A stretch of 64,000 bases of DNA from Juglans regia (lineage: Eukaryota; Streptophyta; Magnoliopsida; Fagales; Juglandaceae): the NCBI RefSeq assembly GCF_001411555.2, contig NC_049903.1, positions 19,201,234-19,265,233 on the forward strand. Reading direction: 5' to 3'. The translations under genes and the position numbers were made by a program. Shown here in pieces: positions 11,293 through 23,499 of the stretch. Below the pieces are notes generated by a model. The model saw nothing but the letters and a program-made list of their open reading frames with translations, was not told where the DNA came from and ran no database searches. The stretch's first letter is position 1. Each line of letters opens with the position of its first letter.

Positions 11293-12455
11293 TCAGTGGC
11301 TTGCTACTACAATGTAAGAGCCTTCCCATCGAAGGCCTAATTTCTCTTCTTCTCCTGTGGTGACACCGGTTTCCTTCAGCACTAAGTTGCCCACTTTGAA
11401 AGATCTGGGCCTCACTCGCTTGTTGAAGTATTGCTCTGCCTTCTTTTTAGAAGCTACAACTCTGACTTCTGCATATGCCCTTATCTCTTCTAATAGATCT
11501 AGGTTTTCTTCTAACCTTGCTACATTTGCTTCTGGATCAAATATTTTCCTCCTGTAGCTTGGTAACTCGACTTCCATCGGTGCCATCGCCTCACTTCCAT
11601 ATGCTAGGGTGAAAGGTGTTTGGCCCGTTGAGGTTTTTGGTGTTGTTCTGTAAGCCCATAAAATCTCTAAGAGCTCGTCGGCCCACAACCCTTTTCTGTC
11701 ACCCATCTTCTTTTTTAGTATCCCCATGATAGTTTTATTAGTTGTTTCAACTTGCCCTTTTGCCTGGAGGTGGCCTGGAGAAGAATACTTGACTTTGACT
11801 CCTAGCTCCGCAAACCATTGGCGATAATGTTCGAAATCGAATTGCCTTCCGTTATTAGAAATGATGCATTGATGTATTCCAAATCTGCACACCACCGCCT
11901 TCCATAGGAACCTTGTCACACTTTGGGCTATTGTTGTTGCCATTGCCTTTACCTCGCCTCTGCCTTTGCCCATTTCGTAAAGTAGTTGACGGCCACAATG
12001 ATAAACTTGGTTCCTCTTTTGCTGAGAGGAATAAGGCCTACAAGGTCTACTCCTCATTGGGCGAATGACCATGGTGAAGTTATAGATCGTAACTCCTTGG
12101 GAGTTGCGTTTGGAATTGGCGCATGAATTTGGCATTAGACACACCTTTTTGCGAACACCCTTGCATGTTTGAGTGTGTTTGACTAATAATATCCTGCCCT
12201 TACAATTTTTGCAGCAAGTGATCGTCCTCCTGAATGACTACCGCATATCCCCTCGTGTATTTCCTTCATTACGTATTCTACCTCTTCCTTTGTTACACAT
12301 CTTAATAATGGGTTTGAAAAACCTCTTCTGTAAAGCACCCCGTCTACCATAGCAAACCGAGTCGCCTTGCTCTTTAACTTCCTTGCCTCTTCCCGAGATG
12401 GGGGTAGGTCACCCATCTCCAAGTACTTCTTTATATCATCAGCCCACCCAGGCAT
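11293..12455 (-). pseudogene. TAT integrase (H2C2 domain, DDE core, C-terminal domain), broken
   Basis: The zinc-binding part at 12183-12455 has IHEGICGSHSGGRSLAAK. The core at 11293-12144 has the second catalytic region as IISNNGRQFD, where the usual Asp is Asn, then GQVETTNKTI with the catalytic Glu, then WADELLEILWAYRTTPKTST. The first-Asp region around 11990-12090 sits in a different frame from the flanking core. The C-terminal part has VRPRSFKVGNLVL. The frameshift and the Asp-to-Asn change leave it inactive. Confidence 0.85.
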
Positions 12456-12587
12456 ACTTTTTCCAATCTGCTAATTTTTCTCTCCTATTGTTTGACTGGC
12501 TATCGTTCGTAGATCAACTTTCCACAGCAATGTCACTTCCTGCCTTGCTGAGGCCGCTCGTACTAATTGATCAGCGTTGAAATTATC

Positions 12588-14408
12588 TCATTGAGGTATT
12601 TTCCTGATTTGAAAGTACTTGAGGCATTTGCATTGTTCATGAACCTGGTGGAGATATTTTATCAGTTTGATCTCTCTCGCCAGGTTTTCCCTGGTGATTT
12701 TCCCGACTACTACCTGCGAGTCTGCTTTCATTTCAATCTCTTCTCCCTTTAACGTCTTTGTTGTTGCGAAACCGGCGAGCACTACTTCGTATTCAGTTTC
12801 ATTATTTGTTACTTTGAAGTCTAATCGTACTACATGGTACGACTCTCCTCCTTCATTTGTCGCCATGTACACACCAACTCCTCCCTCTGCTCAGCAGAAT
12901 GATTCATCCACATACACTTGCCATGGATTCTTCTCTGGTGATTTATGGGCTTCCTCCCTGAAATTTGAAAATTCCGCTACGAAATCTGCCAAGATCTGCC
13001 CTTTCACTGCGTTCTTTGGTATGTAGCTGATGTTGTACTCACTTAATTCAATTAACCATTTGACCAGCCACCCAGAGGTGTTCGGTTTTTGCAACACCTT
13101 TCGTAAGGGTGATGAGGTAATCACCTTTGTCGGATATACTTGGAAATATGGTCATAGTCGCCTTGCTGTGCTACTACTACGATGAAGGTGACTAACTCTA
13201 CTTTTGAGTATTTGGTCTCGACTTCTTTCAGGGCTCTGCTTATGTAATATACCAGCTTTTACTCCTTCATTTCCTCTTGTACCAAGGCTGTTGGCACAGC
13301 GTCCGGTGTTACTAACAGGTATAACGACAATGGCTCCCCTTACTTGGTGTGGCTGAGTAATGGTGGTTTAGCTCAATATTCCTTTAGTTGGGTGAATGCT
13401 TCCTTGCACTTGGCATCCCAATCTTGTGCCTTCTTAAGCACCTGAAAGAACGGAAAGCATTTATCTGTTAATCGGTATACAAACTTGTTAAGAGCTACTA
13501 TCTTTCCTACCAGCTTTTGTACTTCGTTCAGGTTTGTGGACGACTTCATTTCTATTATTGCTCTTAGTTTCTTGGGATTTGTTTCGATCCCACTTTCTGA
13601 CACCATGAAACTGAGGAACTTTCCCGATTGCACTCCGAATGCACACTTCGTTGGGTTGAGCTTCATTCAATATCGTCGTAAAACCTAGAAAGCCTCCTTA
13701 AGGTTCTCCACATACTGGGCAAACTCCATAATTTTTACCACCAGATCATCAACGTATACTTCCATGTTTCTCCCAATCTGATCTTTAAACATTTTGTTTA
13801 CTAACCTTTGGTCGGTGGCCCTAGCGTTCTTCAAGCCGAAAGGCATCACCTTATAGTAGTATAGTCCTTGGTCAGTTATGAAAGTAGTCTTTCCTTGATT
13901 AGCCTCATTCATCCTGATTTGATTGTACCCTGAGTAAGCATCCATGAAACTTAGCATCCTATGCCCTACTGTTACGTCTACTATTAAGTCTATCCGTGGT
14001 AATGAAAAATTGTCTTTCAGGCAAGCCTTGTTGAGGTTGGTGAAATCCACGCACATACGCCACTTCTCATTAGATTTCTTCACCCACATTATGTTGGATA
14101 GCCACTCTGGATATTGTGCTTCTCTGATGAATTCTGCAGCCAAGTAAACGATCCACTTCTTTGGCGATTGCCTCATACTTCTCAATACTGAAGTTTCTTT
14201 TCTTTTGCTTAATTGGGTTTGCCTTCGGGTCTATTCTCAACTTGTGTTTGATGATCTCCTTGCCTATCCCAAGGATATCCTTATGACTCCATGTAAATAC
14301 GTCGTTTTGTTCTAGAAGGAAATCTATCAACAACTGTCTTTCTTCCCTTGATAGTTTGGTCCCTATCTTTACATGGCTCTCAGAATGACCATTTTTTAGG
14401 GTGACCAA
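12588..14408 (-). pseudogene. TAT reverse transcriptase and RNase H region, broken
   Basis: RT blocks include WRMCVDFTNLNKAC, FMDAYSGYNQI, TFITDQGLYYYKVMPFGLKNA and the catalytic YVDD in EVYVDDLVVK. A frameshift lies near 14150, where VDRLL leaves the frame that continues as AAEFIREAQYPEWL. Downstream, 13373-13666 holds the thumb/connection segment (KLNPTKCAFGV). 12891-13124 and 12588-12872 hold the second RNase H (VYVDES, NNETEYE, ADSQVVVG). The duplicated RNase H arrangement is characteristic of TAT. Multiple stops separate the segments. Confidence 0.85.
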
Positions 14409-14554
14409 CTCTAGGGGCTTATTTGCCTCCCTTTGCTTCAGAGTACTTTAATCTCTAGTTTCTAGCTCCGTCATCATTATTTGTGGCGTTGGTAGGAAGA
14501 TTGCCTCCTCCTCAGTGCCCACCATGCTGACTTCTCCTTGCCCTGATCAAAGTT

Positions 14555-14977
14555 CTACACATAACATTCTCTGGCTAGGACCTGTTCGCCATGTACCTCG
14601 CCTATTCCAGCTCTTGTCGAGAATTTCATTTTTAAATGATAGGTCGAGGCAATAGCCATTAAAGCATTCAATGTGGGTTGCCCAATGATTACATTATATG
14701 CTGACCGAGTTCTTACCACTAAAAACTCAATCGTCGATGTGGCAATATAATGGTCTGTGCCTACAGATACTGACAATGTAATAGACCCCATTGGCTGTAA
14801 CGCATCTCTAGTGAGGCCTTTTAACATGGTTGGTGTTGGTTTTAGTTGATTTGCATCGATTCTCATCTTGCTGAAAGCATCCCATAATAGAATGTTCGCC
14901 AAACTTTCGTTGTCAATTAATATTATTCTTGTGGTAAAATTTGCCACTAGCACTGTTACCACCATGTGGATATACAA
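14555..14977 (-). pseudogene. TAT aspartic protease domain, active-site Gly lost
   Basis: Retropepsin-like segment between gag and RT. The active-site region reads IILIDNESLANILLW, where TAT proteases normally have Asp-x-Gly-Ser; here Gly is replaced by Glu. The flap/C-terminal part (YNVIIGQPTLNALMA) is well kept. Loss of the DxG glycine should abolish activity. Confidence 0.75.
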
Positions 14978-15319
14978 CCTCTCGACAATCCTAGTTGCCA
15001 GAAGATATTATGGAGGATATATGCACTCATGGTTGCTTGACGAGTCTCTCCACACTAAAAACTTCCTCATATCTCGCCCACCTAGCATACGCATTTCTTC
15101 CTGAAGAAGTTGGGCCTCCTCTTGCATATCCGCCGGCGATCATATGTATTTCGGCCAGAGGTGGGTTTCTGCAGGCATCATCTGCTCTTGGTCTCCGGTC
15201 TCGAGGTTCATGTGACCTTCTTTTTCTTCTCGGTGATTCTCGTCGCCTATGGCTTTCACTCCCTTTTTTTTATATACTCGAGCTTCCGATATTTCGTACG
15301 TCATGTGGGGGGGGGGGGT

Positions 15320-16555
15320 CTAGGCAATCAAGTGTTCCAGCTCGCCATTGCCTCTCATTTCTTCTACCTTTCGTTTCAAATTGTAGTAGTCCTCAGTTAT
15401 GTGCACTCTTATTTTGTGATTAGTGAAGTACTTTTCGGTTTGTTGCTCATTGGTTGGCTCTTTTTCCTTTGTTTTGTCCCGGTTTTGTGTACTAGAGTAG
15501 TGCACATAACCGCCATTATGTCTTCTTAAATTATTATCCCGCCTTAACTCCTATTGGTCTTCTTTCACCTTTTGGCCCCTATCTCGATCTTTTCTCTGTT
15601 CTCCTTTAAGTTCCCGTTCATTCCTTCTTTTTGGTTGGGTGGTTAAGGCGATAAGGGTGTCTTCAGCGTTGACAAAGTCGTTGGACCTGTCCATGTACTC
15701 TCGTAAAGTGGAAGGAGTTTTCCTAGTAGTTCGGCCATAAAAGGGCTCCTTGGCCAAATACCTCCTTGCAATGCTACTAGCATGATTTTTTTGTCTTGAT
15801 CGTCGACTGTCATCTTATTCTTCTCTTTATTGAAGCTTGTTAAATACTCTTTCAAACTTTTATCCTCTCTCTGTTTAACTGTTAGCAAATATGCGGCTAG
15901 CCTCCTGCATCTTCTACTTGCCATGAACTGGGTCAAAAACTGCCGGCCTAGCTCTTCAAAACTTTATATGGAATTTAGTTGTAGTGCACTGAACCATTCT
16001 CTCGTCAATCCCTTTAGAGTCAAAGGGAAAACCCTACACGCAATTCCTCCTAGGAATCCGTGAAGCATCATATGGGCTTTAAAAGTCTCAAGATGCTCCA
16101 CGGGATCTTTTGAGCCATCATATAGGTCTATCGACGAGACTTTAAACTTTGGAGGCAGAGGCATTGTCATAATTTCCGCAAAGAATGGTAGATTTGTGCT
16201 GGATAGCAACTGATCGACCGTATAGAACGTTCCTATCTTTTTGGTCATCTCCTCATATTTATCCATTAGGCTATGTATGTCATGGTGCAACTTATTTGCC
16301 TCCTCGCTCTCCTGATGGCATTTGCCAACGCTCACGCTGTTTGCCTCCATCTCTACCCTGTCAGCTTGATCAGGTGTCGCGTTTTCTCCTGACGGCCCGT
16401 TTTGGTGACTTGAGAGTCTCATTCTCCTTACGCAGTGAGTCAACCTCTGTGGAAAGTTTCTTTATTATCTCCTCCATTTCCGCAAGTTTTTCCTCCATGT
16501 TTTGTGGATTTTCTCCCTGATCTCTAGTTGCCTGAGACCGAGTGGTGATGGACAT
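15320..16555 (-). pseudogene. TAT gag, broken, zinc-knuckle cysteines lost
   Basis: Begins at 16555 with MSITTRSQATRDQGEN and a coiled-coil segment (EEKLAEMEEIIKKL). The retrotransposon gag domain follows at 15640-16443 (FKVSSIDLYDGSKDPVEHLETF, LTLKGLTREWFSALQ, REDKSLKEYLTSFNKE). The C-terminal nucleic-acid-binding motif at about 15330-15430 reads YFTNHKIRVHITEDYYNL: both cysteines of the usual C..H..H..C pattern are replaced by Phe and Tyr. A 12-G run at 15307-15318 lies downstream. Frameshifts separate the parts. Confidence 0.8.
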
Positions 16556-16608
16556 GTGAAAAGCACGCTAAGTGTGAAACAAAAAAAATCCTACAGATGG
16601 CGTCAACT

Positions 16609-17046
16609 GTTGTGGACGTGTTTCGTTGTGGCCACCTCACGATCACCTTCAACCAAAGATTAGATGGCTTTGGGGTTCAATGGAAAGCCTCTGATACCTA
16701 AGTTAGTGACTGCAAGAATAATTTTTAATCTCAAAGAATCAGACCACCTTTACGCACATGGGTTCTCCTTTTATATAGAGCTTCTGAACCATTCTGTTGT
16801 TTAAGTGATAAAAGATATATTTATTATTCAAATTCAAACTTGGGGATGAGGGTTCGGACTTTAATAATTTTTATTGTAATTGCTCTTATCCCTTATTGCT
16901 ACTGGGTGGTTATTTAGTCGATAAAGGGAAGTGGGCTAGGCCCTTCTCAAATTTAATGGGCCTCTTCGATATTGGGAGTCAAATCATAAATAGGTGAAGG
17001 TCCAGGCCCATACTATACTGACCGAGAGGAATGTCCTCTCCATCAA
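16609..17046 (-). repeat. 5' LTR of the TAT element
   Basis: On the plus strand this starts TGTTGTGGACGTG and ends CTCTCCATCA, so on the coding strand it begins TG and ends CA. Immediately inside, the coding strand reads GTTGACGCCATCTGTAGGAT. This resembles the TTGGCGCCGTCTGTGGGAA primer-binding region of many plant gypsy elements. The outer end is fixed less securely than the inner end. Confidence 0.75.
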
Positions 17047-18119
17047 TCATTTTTAAGTTTTCAATGAGTACTCGATCTTAATCCAACTCAAATAATTTGA
17101 TGTATCAGTAATTCGGTCCATTCTAGATTTTTTTTCTTTTTTTTTTTATATACAAGGTGGTGGGGGGTTTCGAATCCAAGTTTTTCATTTGAAGAACTTG
17201 ATCAAATGTTATCAGGCCATTAGACTCTTGACGGTTCTGGGTCATTTGAGTTTGTGTGAGGTCAATATTTTTTTATTATCTTTAGAATTGTAAATAAATT
17301 TTAAATAAATTAATTTACTCTAACTAAAATATTATTATATGTTTCTCACGAGACATTTCTTCATGATTTGTTTTGTTACTAATCTGCTCATGACATCAAT
17401 AATACAACGATCACAACATTCATAAAATTAAGAATACATTATAAATTGAGTATTCAAAATAAGGCGACTATTTTATAAACTTGTAAAATGTGCAAACTTA
17501 TGCAAAAACTCATAAAGGAAACAGATCAGGATGCATTAATTGTAGAGGTTCTTATCGATAGATCAGTACTTGGCACGATTCAAAGTGAATTTTAACTATA
17601 TATATATATTTTACAGTACTAGCAGATTATAGTGGTAATCCTACTATACTAGCAGAGACAACAAGCAAAAAAGATCACCATAATTCAAGCATTCTACTGC
17701 TACAAAATCTAGATGATACTCCTGCCATTTGTAGCTCACATTCTTAGTTGTACAGATCAATATATGCTGCCGTATAGCTTACATGCTTAGTTATAAAGAA
17801 TATATGTATTCATTACATTTGATATTATCTCTTATATACATTGTATACAAGCAACTATATATCATTATATATCAATGAAATTATCTTTCTGCATTCTCTT
17901 TGCTGAATACTCTTACATATAAGACTTCAGTTATTCGATTTAATTTGGAGATCTTCAGTCTCAAATTCATCAGGTCAAAACATCACTACTCACGGTATTG
18001 AAAATTTTCACTTCTTGACTATTGTGAATCTCTTAAATTTACTCAATCATAAAAAAAGATTGATGGTATTTTATAATTTCATTAATATTTAAAAAGTAAA
18101 ATAATTATTAAATTTTTAT
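17047..18119. other. Intergenic DNA, no gene seen
   Basis: AT-rich. Around 17150-17175 a GGTTTCGAATCC sequence resembles a pol III B box, and the surrounding 100 bp may be a decayed SINE; I could not find its ends. Nothing else is recognised. Confidence 0.45.
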
Positions 18120-18122
18120 TTA

Positions 18123-18314
18123 GGCCTCGTTTAGTTATACAGTTATGAGATGTTTTGTCGAAAATTGAATAAAATATTGTTATAATATAATTTTTATTTT
18201 AAGATTTGAAAAAGATAAATTATTTATTATATTTTGTGTGGAAGTTTGAAAAAATTATAATAATTATATGAGATGAGATGAAATAGTTTGATTTTGTGTA
18301 ACCAAATCAACCCC
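18123..18314. mobile_element. Tourist/Harbinger-like MITE, GGCCTCGTTTGG family, copy A
   Basis: 192 bp starting GGCCTCGTTTAGTTA and ending TAACCAAATCAACCCC (inverted), flanked by TTA on both sides (18120-18122 and 18315-18317). The interior carries the family core TGAATAAAATATTGTTA ... GATTTGAAAAAG ... TTTATTATATTTTGTGTG. The TTA duplication and terminal inverted repeats fit the PIF/Harbinger type. Confidence 0.8.
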
Positions 18315-18357
18315 TTATACATCATTAAGCCGCACGTTTTAATGGTTTGCACTATTA

Positions 18358-18573
18358 GTATTGTGAGAGTACTACATATATGTATGTTATATATATATAT
18401 ACGAGTAATGCTAGAGAGAAGCCATAATAGCAGTGCAAAGTTTGCACTCACTGCGTGGCTGCTTTTAGTTGATTGTTCCCAAAACTCACTTGAGGAGATG
18501 TGTAGTCTAGATGATGCCACATCATGTGTACAAAATGGATGCTCCTAATAGTGGCTTCTATCTATATTTATTC

Positions 18574-18606
<33 letters not shown>

Positions 18607-18635
18607 ATGTTATATATATATAGTACTCTCACAAT
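18358..18635. mobile_element. Nested inverted-repeat element with AT microsatellites
   Basis: ATTGTGAGAGTACTA (18358-18372) is matched perfectly in inverted orientation by TAGTACTCTCACAAT (18621-18635). Inside, a second inverted pair (GAGAGAAGCCATAATAGC near 18413 and GGAGC-CCTAATAGTGGCTTCTATC near 18543-18565) brackets a ~170-bp core. TA/TG microsatellites separate the two layers. Likely a non-autonomous DNA transposon of unknown superfamily. Confidence 0.55.
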
Positions 18636-18639
18636 ATGT

Positions 18640-19740
18640 ATGTTATACACAATATTGTCCCAAATGAGTGGACACGACTATTTAATCCGGTCCATGCGGA
18701 ATTGACTCAAATCAATTAAACTTGTCATTAAGTCTATAATTTTATGTCAAGTTTGTATCAAATTAATAGACTGTCTAAAATGACCGTCCTTAAAATTCAA
18801 ATAAGGTTAGCTTGACTGTATCGTCCCGTCGTTATCCATGCTAAAGACATTGAGCTTGCACTTCCAATAAAAACACATTTCGAGATTGGATGTGTCCCAT
18901 ATGCATGCATGAATGATTAATTGCACGCTTCTTGATTCCTCAACTTCATCCGGGTTAGTACATACCATAAGCGTTTTCCATTCTTTTCTAATTCTTATTT
19001 GGCAAATGATCATAATTAATTAATATAAATTAGAACCCAATACACACAAAATAGTACTTGGGTATATTATTACATAAAAAAAAAGTCAAGTCCATTCAAT
19101 TTTAAAATAATCTTCAAGGAAATTAAGCATATTTCATTATAATATAATTTATATATAACGTAGAAAATAATCACTTTTTTTGGCCAATTATTGCTTCACA
19201 TGGCAATATGCATATTGCATGTCAACTCGAATTTTAAAACTCTCTCTCTCTTCCGTCTAAGTATAATTACAGCAAGCGGCCTTCGAATTCCCATTTGAGT
19301 AATAAGATTTTTTTTAATGATTTTATTAATTTGTTATATCTTTTGGATAAACCTAGCTAGCTCCATGCATGCATATTGTGTCACAGCGCGTACATTGATG
19401 AGCATTGTTCCTGGATAAGGCAGAGACAGCTCATGTTTTTAAATTGCCTCAAGAAATTGGAGACATTGAATAATTTATATAATGTAATAGTCAACGACCA
19501 TTACAGAGAAAAGTTTCGTACAAGTCAAACCAACGTAAATGAGATAATTAATTGAGTAGGCCAATCATGATTTTTTTCCACATTCATATATAAGTATGGC
19601 CGATATATGATTATGATGATCATGTGTTATCTCGTTGGCTTGAAATGTTGACCCTATGTTTTCGGCCACAATATTGTTAATTATCAACCTTTTCATACGT
19701 ACTTACGATGATTATAATGGAGGATTAAATGATTAATTGG
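18640..19740. other. Intergenic DNA, no gene seen
   Basis: AT-rich sequence with no recognisable coding, RNA or transposon feature. Confidence 0.45.
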
Positions 19741-20085
19741 TTGGATCACGTGGGAGCTCAGCTCCGATCCTGAGCATGTGATTCGACTCTTGATCGATCA
19801 AATTGATCTCATTATGTAGGAACTCGGCACCTAAGCATGTGATCCAACCTTCAAGCACCAGTTGATCAGATTATGTGGGAGTTCGTTTTCCTAACAAACA
19901 ATACAACCACCGATTAAATTGATGGATCGCAGGGGAGCTCGGCTCTCGTGCTTGTAAAGCGTACCCGATCTCCATAAATATCTTATCCTTGATCAAAGTG
20001 GTCAGATCAAATCACGTGGTATCTCAGCTTCTAAGCACAAGATCCGAGCTCTGATAAAATAGATTGGATCACGTGGGAGCTCCTC
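19740..20085. repeat. Degenerate ~65-bp tandem repeats with GGATCACGTGGGAGCTC
   Basis: The motif GGATCACGTGGGAGCTC followed by a segment like TAAGCACGTGATCC recurs near 19744, 19812, 19873, 19924, 20010 and 20067, with heavy point change. The repeats end where the next degenerate array begins. Confidence 0.65.
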
Positions 20086-20445
20086 ATGGGGTGAGCAACA
20101 TCATCTCGAACCCCAGTGCAAGCAACAAAGCTCGCCCCATTGAAGAGCAACAGTGCTCGCACTTAATTGAGCTAAAGTCCTCGCATCCAGGGGAGCCTGC
20201 TTGGACCCCAGGTGAGCCAACAATGCTCTCACCCCGGTGTGTGAAAATTTGGTCGAACCCATGACGAACAAGTAGTGCTTGCATGAGAGAGTAAAGAGTG
20301 ATCGAACCCATGGCTGAGCACCCTCGAGTGAGAAAGGAGTACTCGTACCCGATGTGAGCAAAGAGTGTCTGCACCCAGGCAAGCATAGATAGTTCAAACC
20401 CCGGGAGAAGCAACAACAATTCCTACACAAGGAAATTGAAAGTGC
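20085..20445. repeat. Degenerate ~26-bp tandem array (GAGCAACAGTGCTCG-type)
   Basis: About thirteen diverged units of the form TGAGCAAcagTGCTCGcaCCCcagg run end to end. The GAGC...GCTC core is itself a partial palindrome. Related units reappear near 20755-20930. Long frames here on both strands are by-products of the low-complexity repeats; I call no gene. Confidence 0.65.
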
Positions 20446-20509
20446 TCGTGCTTGAGGCAAGCATCGTGAAAGAGCATGAAGGTTCGACCAATGGCTTAGA
20501 GTGCTTGTC

Positions 20510-20690
20510 TGGTGGAATGGTGAGAAAAAAGTGTTTGGAAAATAAAGCTTGGGTAGAAAAATGTAGACAGACCAAAAAATGAAGGTAGAACGTGAAAATG
20601 TGGCAAGGTGGAAAAATGAAGGTAAGTCAGAAAATGAAGGTCGGTGGAAAACAAAAATTGGACAAAAAAATGAACCTAGATGACCAAAAG
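20510..20690. repeat. Short degenerate AAAATGAAGGT repeats
   Basis: Units like AAAAATGAAGGTNGGTNGG recur every 20-35 bp (near 20575, 20615, 20630, 20666), continuing the tandem-repeat character of 19.74-20.45 kb. Confidence 0.45.
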
Positions 20691-20959
20691 AAGTCACCCC
20701 AGAATGTACTCCTCTCAAAGGCGAGCATTCAAAAAAAAAATAACTATAAATATCTCACACCCGGGGGTGAGCACTTTGCTCAGTGTGCGCAGTAAACCTT
20801 GCATCCAATAAGACAAGTGAAGCCCCCACACTTTGCTTGGAGCAAAGACTACTCCAACCCTAAGGGGGAACAAAGATTGCTTGATCCTCTAACTGAGCAA
20901 AAGTGCTCACACTCCAAAGCGAGGGAAGTCTGAAATTTTTGTCGTGGCTCTCTATCTCT

Positions 20960-23035
20960 CCATCTCTGTCATGGATTGCGCCATGGTCGACAAACAAATA
21001 TGACTCTACAACTTTTCTAGAGAAGAAAAGGTACGAAGCAGAAGTAGATAAAGAACGAAAGATTGGAAAACAAGAAAATGGTAGATGGAGAGTGGGGATT
21101 TTGATTTGGATTGTCATTGGCTAGTTTGATTTGGATCAATGTTGTTTATGTCTAATTCGATTTGTTGTAGAGGTATTTTAGTCAGTTTAGATATGTGACA
21201 AGGCATTTTAGCCTAACCTCGAGCTCTTGCAAGGGCACCTTTGTTGGATCAACGTACAAAAGTAGCAAGGGTATTTCAATCAACATAGGATCTATAGAGG
21301 AACATTTAGGTCAACTCATTACATTAATTTCTTTGCGGTAGAGTTTAAACTCACTCTTTTTTTTTATAGGTAGATATTATATGTTCCAAAAGTTTAAAAT
21401 AATAGAAACAACTAAATTTAATTATTTATATGTTTTTCTTTTACCCTTGTAATTATTGGCAGAGAATGAGTGTAAGTGTACAACGCACTCAACAGGGTTC
21501 CTTGACTATATAGTCTGTTGCCTTATCTTATTGTTCCAAATTCGTGTGGATATGCTTATAAAGATATAATGCTATGAATATATAAGAAAGAAGATAAACA
21601 TTGCCTAGTTAGCTTTTTGTTCCTCCCTTCACATGATGATGTGTGGTTAATGTCGTCACAAGTGCTACATATACATATATCTGTGAGAAAATTTAATTTA
21701 CATCTAGAGCTAGTAGCTAGCGGTGATCATGGGTTTCTCGGTTTAATTTGCTACTTTTAATGGCCAAAGAACATTAATGTACGTACAATTAATATACATA
21801 CATACATACATACATGGGTCCTTCATGCCAAACGGAGATCAAATTTTCCATGTGATATCTAGCTTGTGCTCTGTTCGAATACTCGAAAACCATGCATGCA
21901 TGCATGCATACTTATATATTATATGATAATTAATATATGAATAATATTACATATTCTTACAGTTTTATTTACAAGATTTATTTTATTAGTTTTCTTTTAA
22001 AATTTAAATTTTATAATTTTCAACGTATCAATAACTGACATGTGGAGAAATAAATTTTTTATAAATACATTTAATATTTTTCTTAATATATACAACAAAA
22101 TTAAAGGTGACCATTATATATTTGCGGTTCGTCCATCGTGCTAGTACATGAACGTGCTAGCTGGCCGCTAGTTGTCCATATATATATATTGCTGCATGCT
22201 GTTGTTTTCTTATTGGGTGAGAGTAGGACTAGTTGACCAAGTTGCATATTTTTAAGATATTTTTGTTTTAATTTAAATTCCTTCTCTTAGTTTTTTGCAC
22301 TGCAACACCAAATTATTAAAGGTACCGTTGGATGTATATGTTTATTAAAATAAGGCATGAATGTAATATATATTAAACAAAGGAAACGGAATATACATAC
22401 ATATATACATACATATATATATATTATATATATGGTAGTTGTTTTCTTCTTAATAATGACAGAAAATCCGGTTAAACATAATTTGAAGAAAAAATTATTT
22501 TTTCATCATCATCATCTCATTTGGAAATAGATCAGATGGTCGGTAATTAACCTTACTCATTTGGAAATAAGACATCAATCATCGATCGGCAAATTAGCAT
22601 GAAGTACTTTCTTCAAACTGTAGCTAGCATCGTATATGACCCATATATCAAAGAAGGAATGGAGGACAACCTTAATTTCCACGAGAACTATTAATTATAT
22701 GATTTACTTGATAAATTAATTATGATTTAATTACTTTATAAATTAATTATAGGACGTTACAAAAAATCAATGTTATGGAGCTTTCTTAATTTCTAAATGT
22801 AGACAAATCAATTTTGGCTCGCTGGACACAAACAAAAACATATCATCTAGTACGACGTCTGTCACATATTAAAGGAGCAGATCGATGAAGAAACGCCACT
22901 TGAAGTAGATGTATCAATGAAAATTGATCAGTCTAAGATTCTTCAGACTTTGACGGATGGATGCAACACATAGTTGACTATTGACATTGGACATACGAAT
23001 TAACGACTTGGCGATGGAGGCGTGCATGCTACGCT
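20960..23035. other. Intergenic DNA, no gene seen
   Basis: Contains short microsatellites (CATA near 21797-21832, GCAT near 21893-21908, TA/CATA near 22396-22435). 21945-22090 may be an AT-rich MITE remnant. No coding gene is supported. Confidence 0.45.
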
Positions 23036-23044
23036 ACTAATTTG

Positions 23045-23232
23045 GCTTCGTTTGCCTTCACAAATGTTGTTATCTCATCTAATCTAAATATTATAATTTT
23101 TTTAAATTTTTATATAAAATAAAATAAATAACTTAATTTTTTAAAATAATATTAAAAAAATTTATTCTAATAATATTTTATTCAACTTTTATCTCAATTC
23201 ATCTCATCTGTAAAAATAAACGAGACCGTAAA
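23045..23232. mobile_element. GGCCTCGTTTGG-family MITE, copy B (inverted, diverged)
   Basis: Has the family end GGCTTCGTTTGCC at left and AAACGAGACC at right, with the core in reverse orientation (AATATTTTATTCAACTTTTATCTCAA). Target duplication is not clear. Confidence 0.6.
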
Positions 23233-23269
23233 ATTTATTACACCATGAAAAATATATCAAGGCATTATA

Positions 23270-23495
23270 AATGGCTGTGTTTGGGTGCTGAGATTATGAT
23301 TTAAGATGATTTGAATTGATCCGTAAATAATAAAATTTTATAAATCGTATTTAAATATATAAAATAAATTGAGATATCATATTTAACTTTTTATAAAAAA
23401 AAATAAAATTAAAAAAATAATTTATCCCATCAATAATTAAGTAAAATAAATTAAAATAGATTTGAGATTCAAATGTAGTCATAATCTTTGGTCAT
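23270..23495. mobile_element. Second MITE-like element with TGTGTTTGGGTGCTGAGATTATG ends
   Basis: Left end TGTTTGGGTGCTGAGATTATGATT and right end GAGATTCAAATGTAGTCATAATCT form loose inverted repeats around an AT-rich core. It lies about 40 bp from copy B and is structurally similar but a separate family. Boundaries are approximate. Confidence 0.45.
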
Positions 23496-23499
23496 TTAT

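Larger units (their letters stand above)
6398..17046 (-). mobile_element. Ty3/gypsy LTR retrotransposon, TAT lineage, decayed, with antisense extra ORF
   Basis: Two related direct repeats flank the unit: about 6398-6784 and 16609-17046. Between them the minus strand carries gag, protease, RT, RNase H and integrase in that order. The order and sequences are Ty3/gypsy, and the duplicated RNase H region (a connection-type domain followed by a second RNase H) suits the TAT lineage. Between integrase and the 3' LTR lie an ~88-bp tandem array and a plus-strand (antisense) extra ORF, a layout known from TAT elements such as Grande. All coding regions have stops or frameshifts, so the element is dead. 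The left LTR lacks the outer ~50 bp present in the right one, so no target duplication could be read. Confidence 0.88.

Noticed and set aside
20084..20718. Long open frames of 111 and 205 residues
   Set aside because: They fall in degenerate tandem repeats and match no family; repeat phase keeps the frame open by chance.
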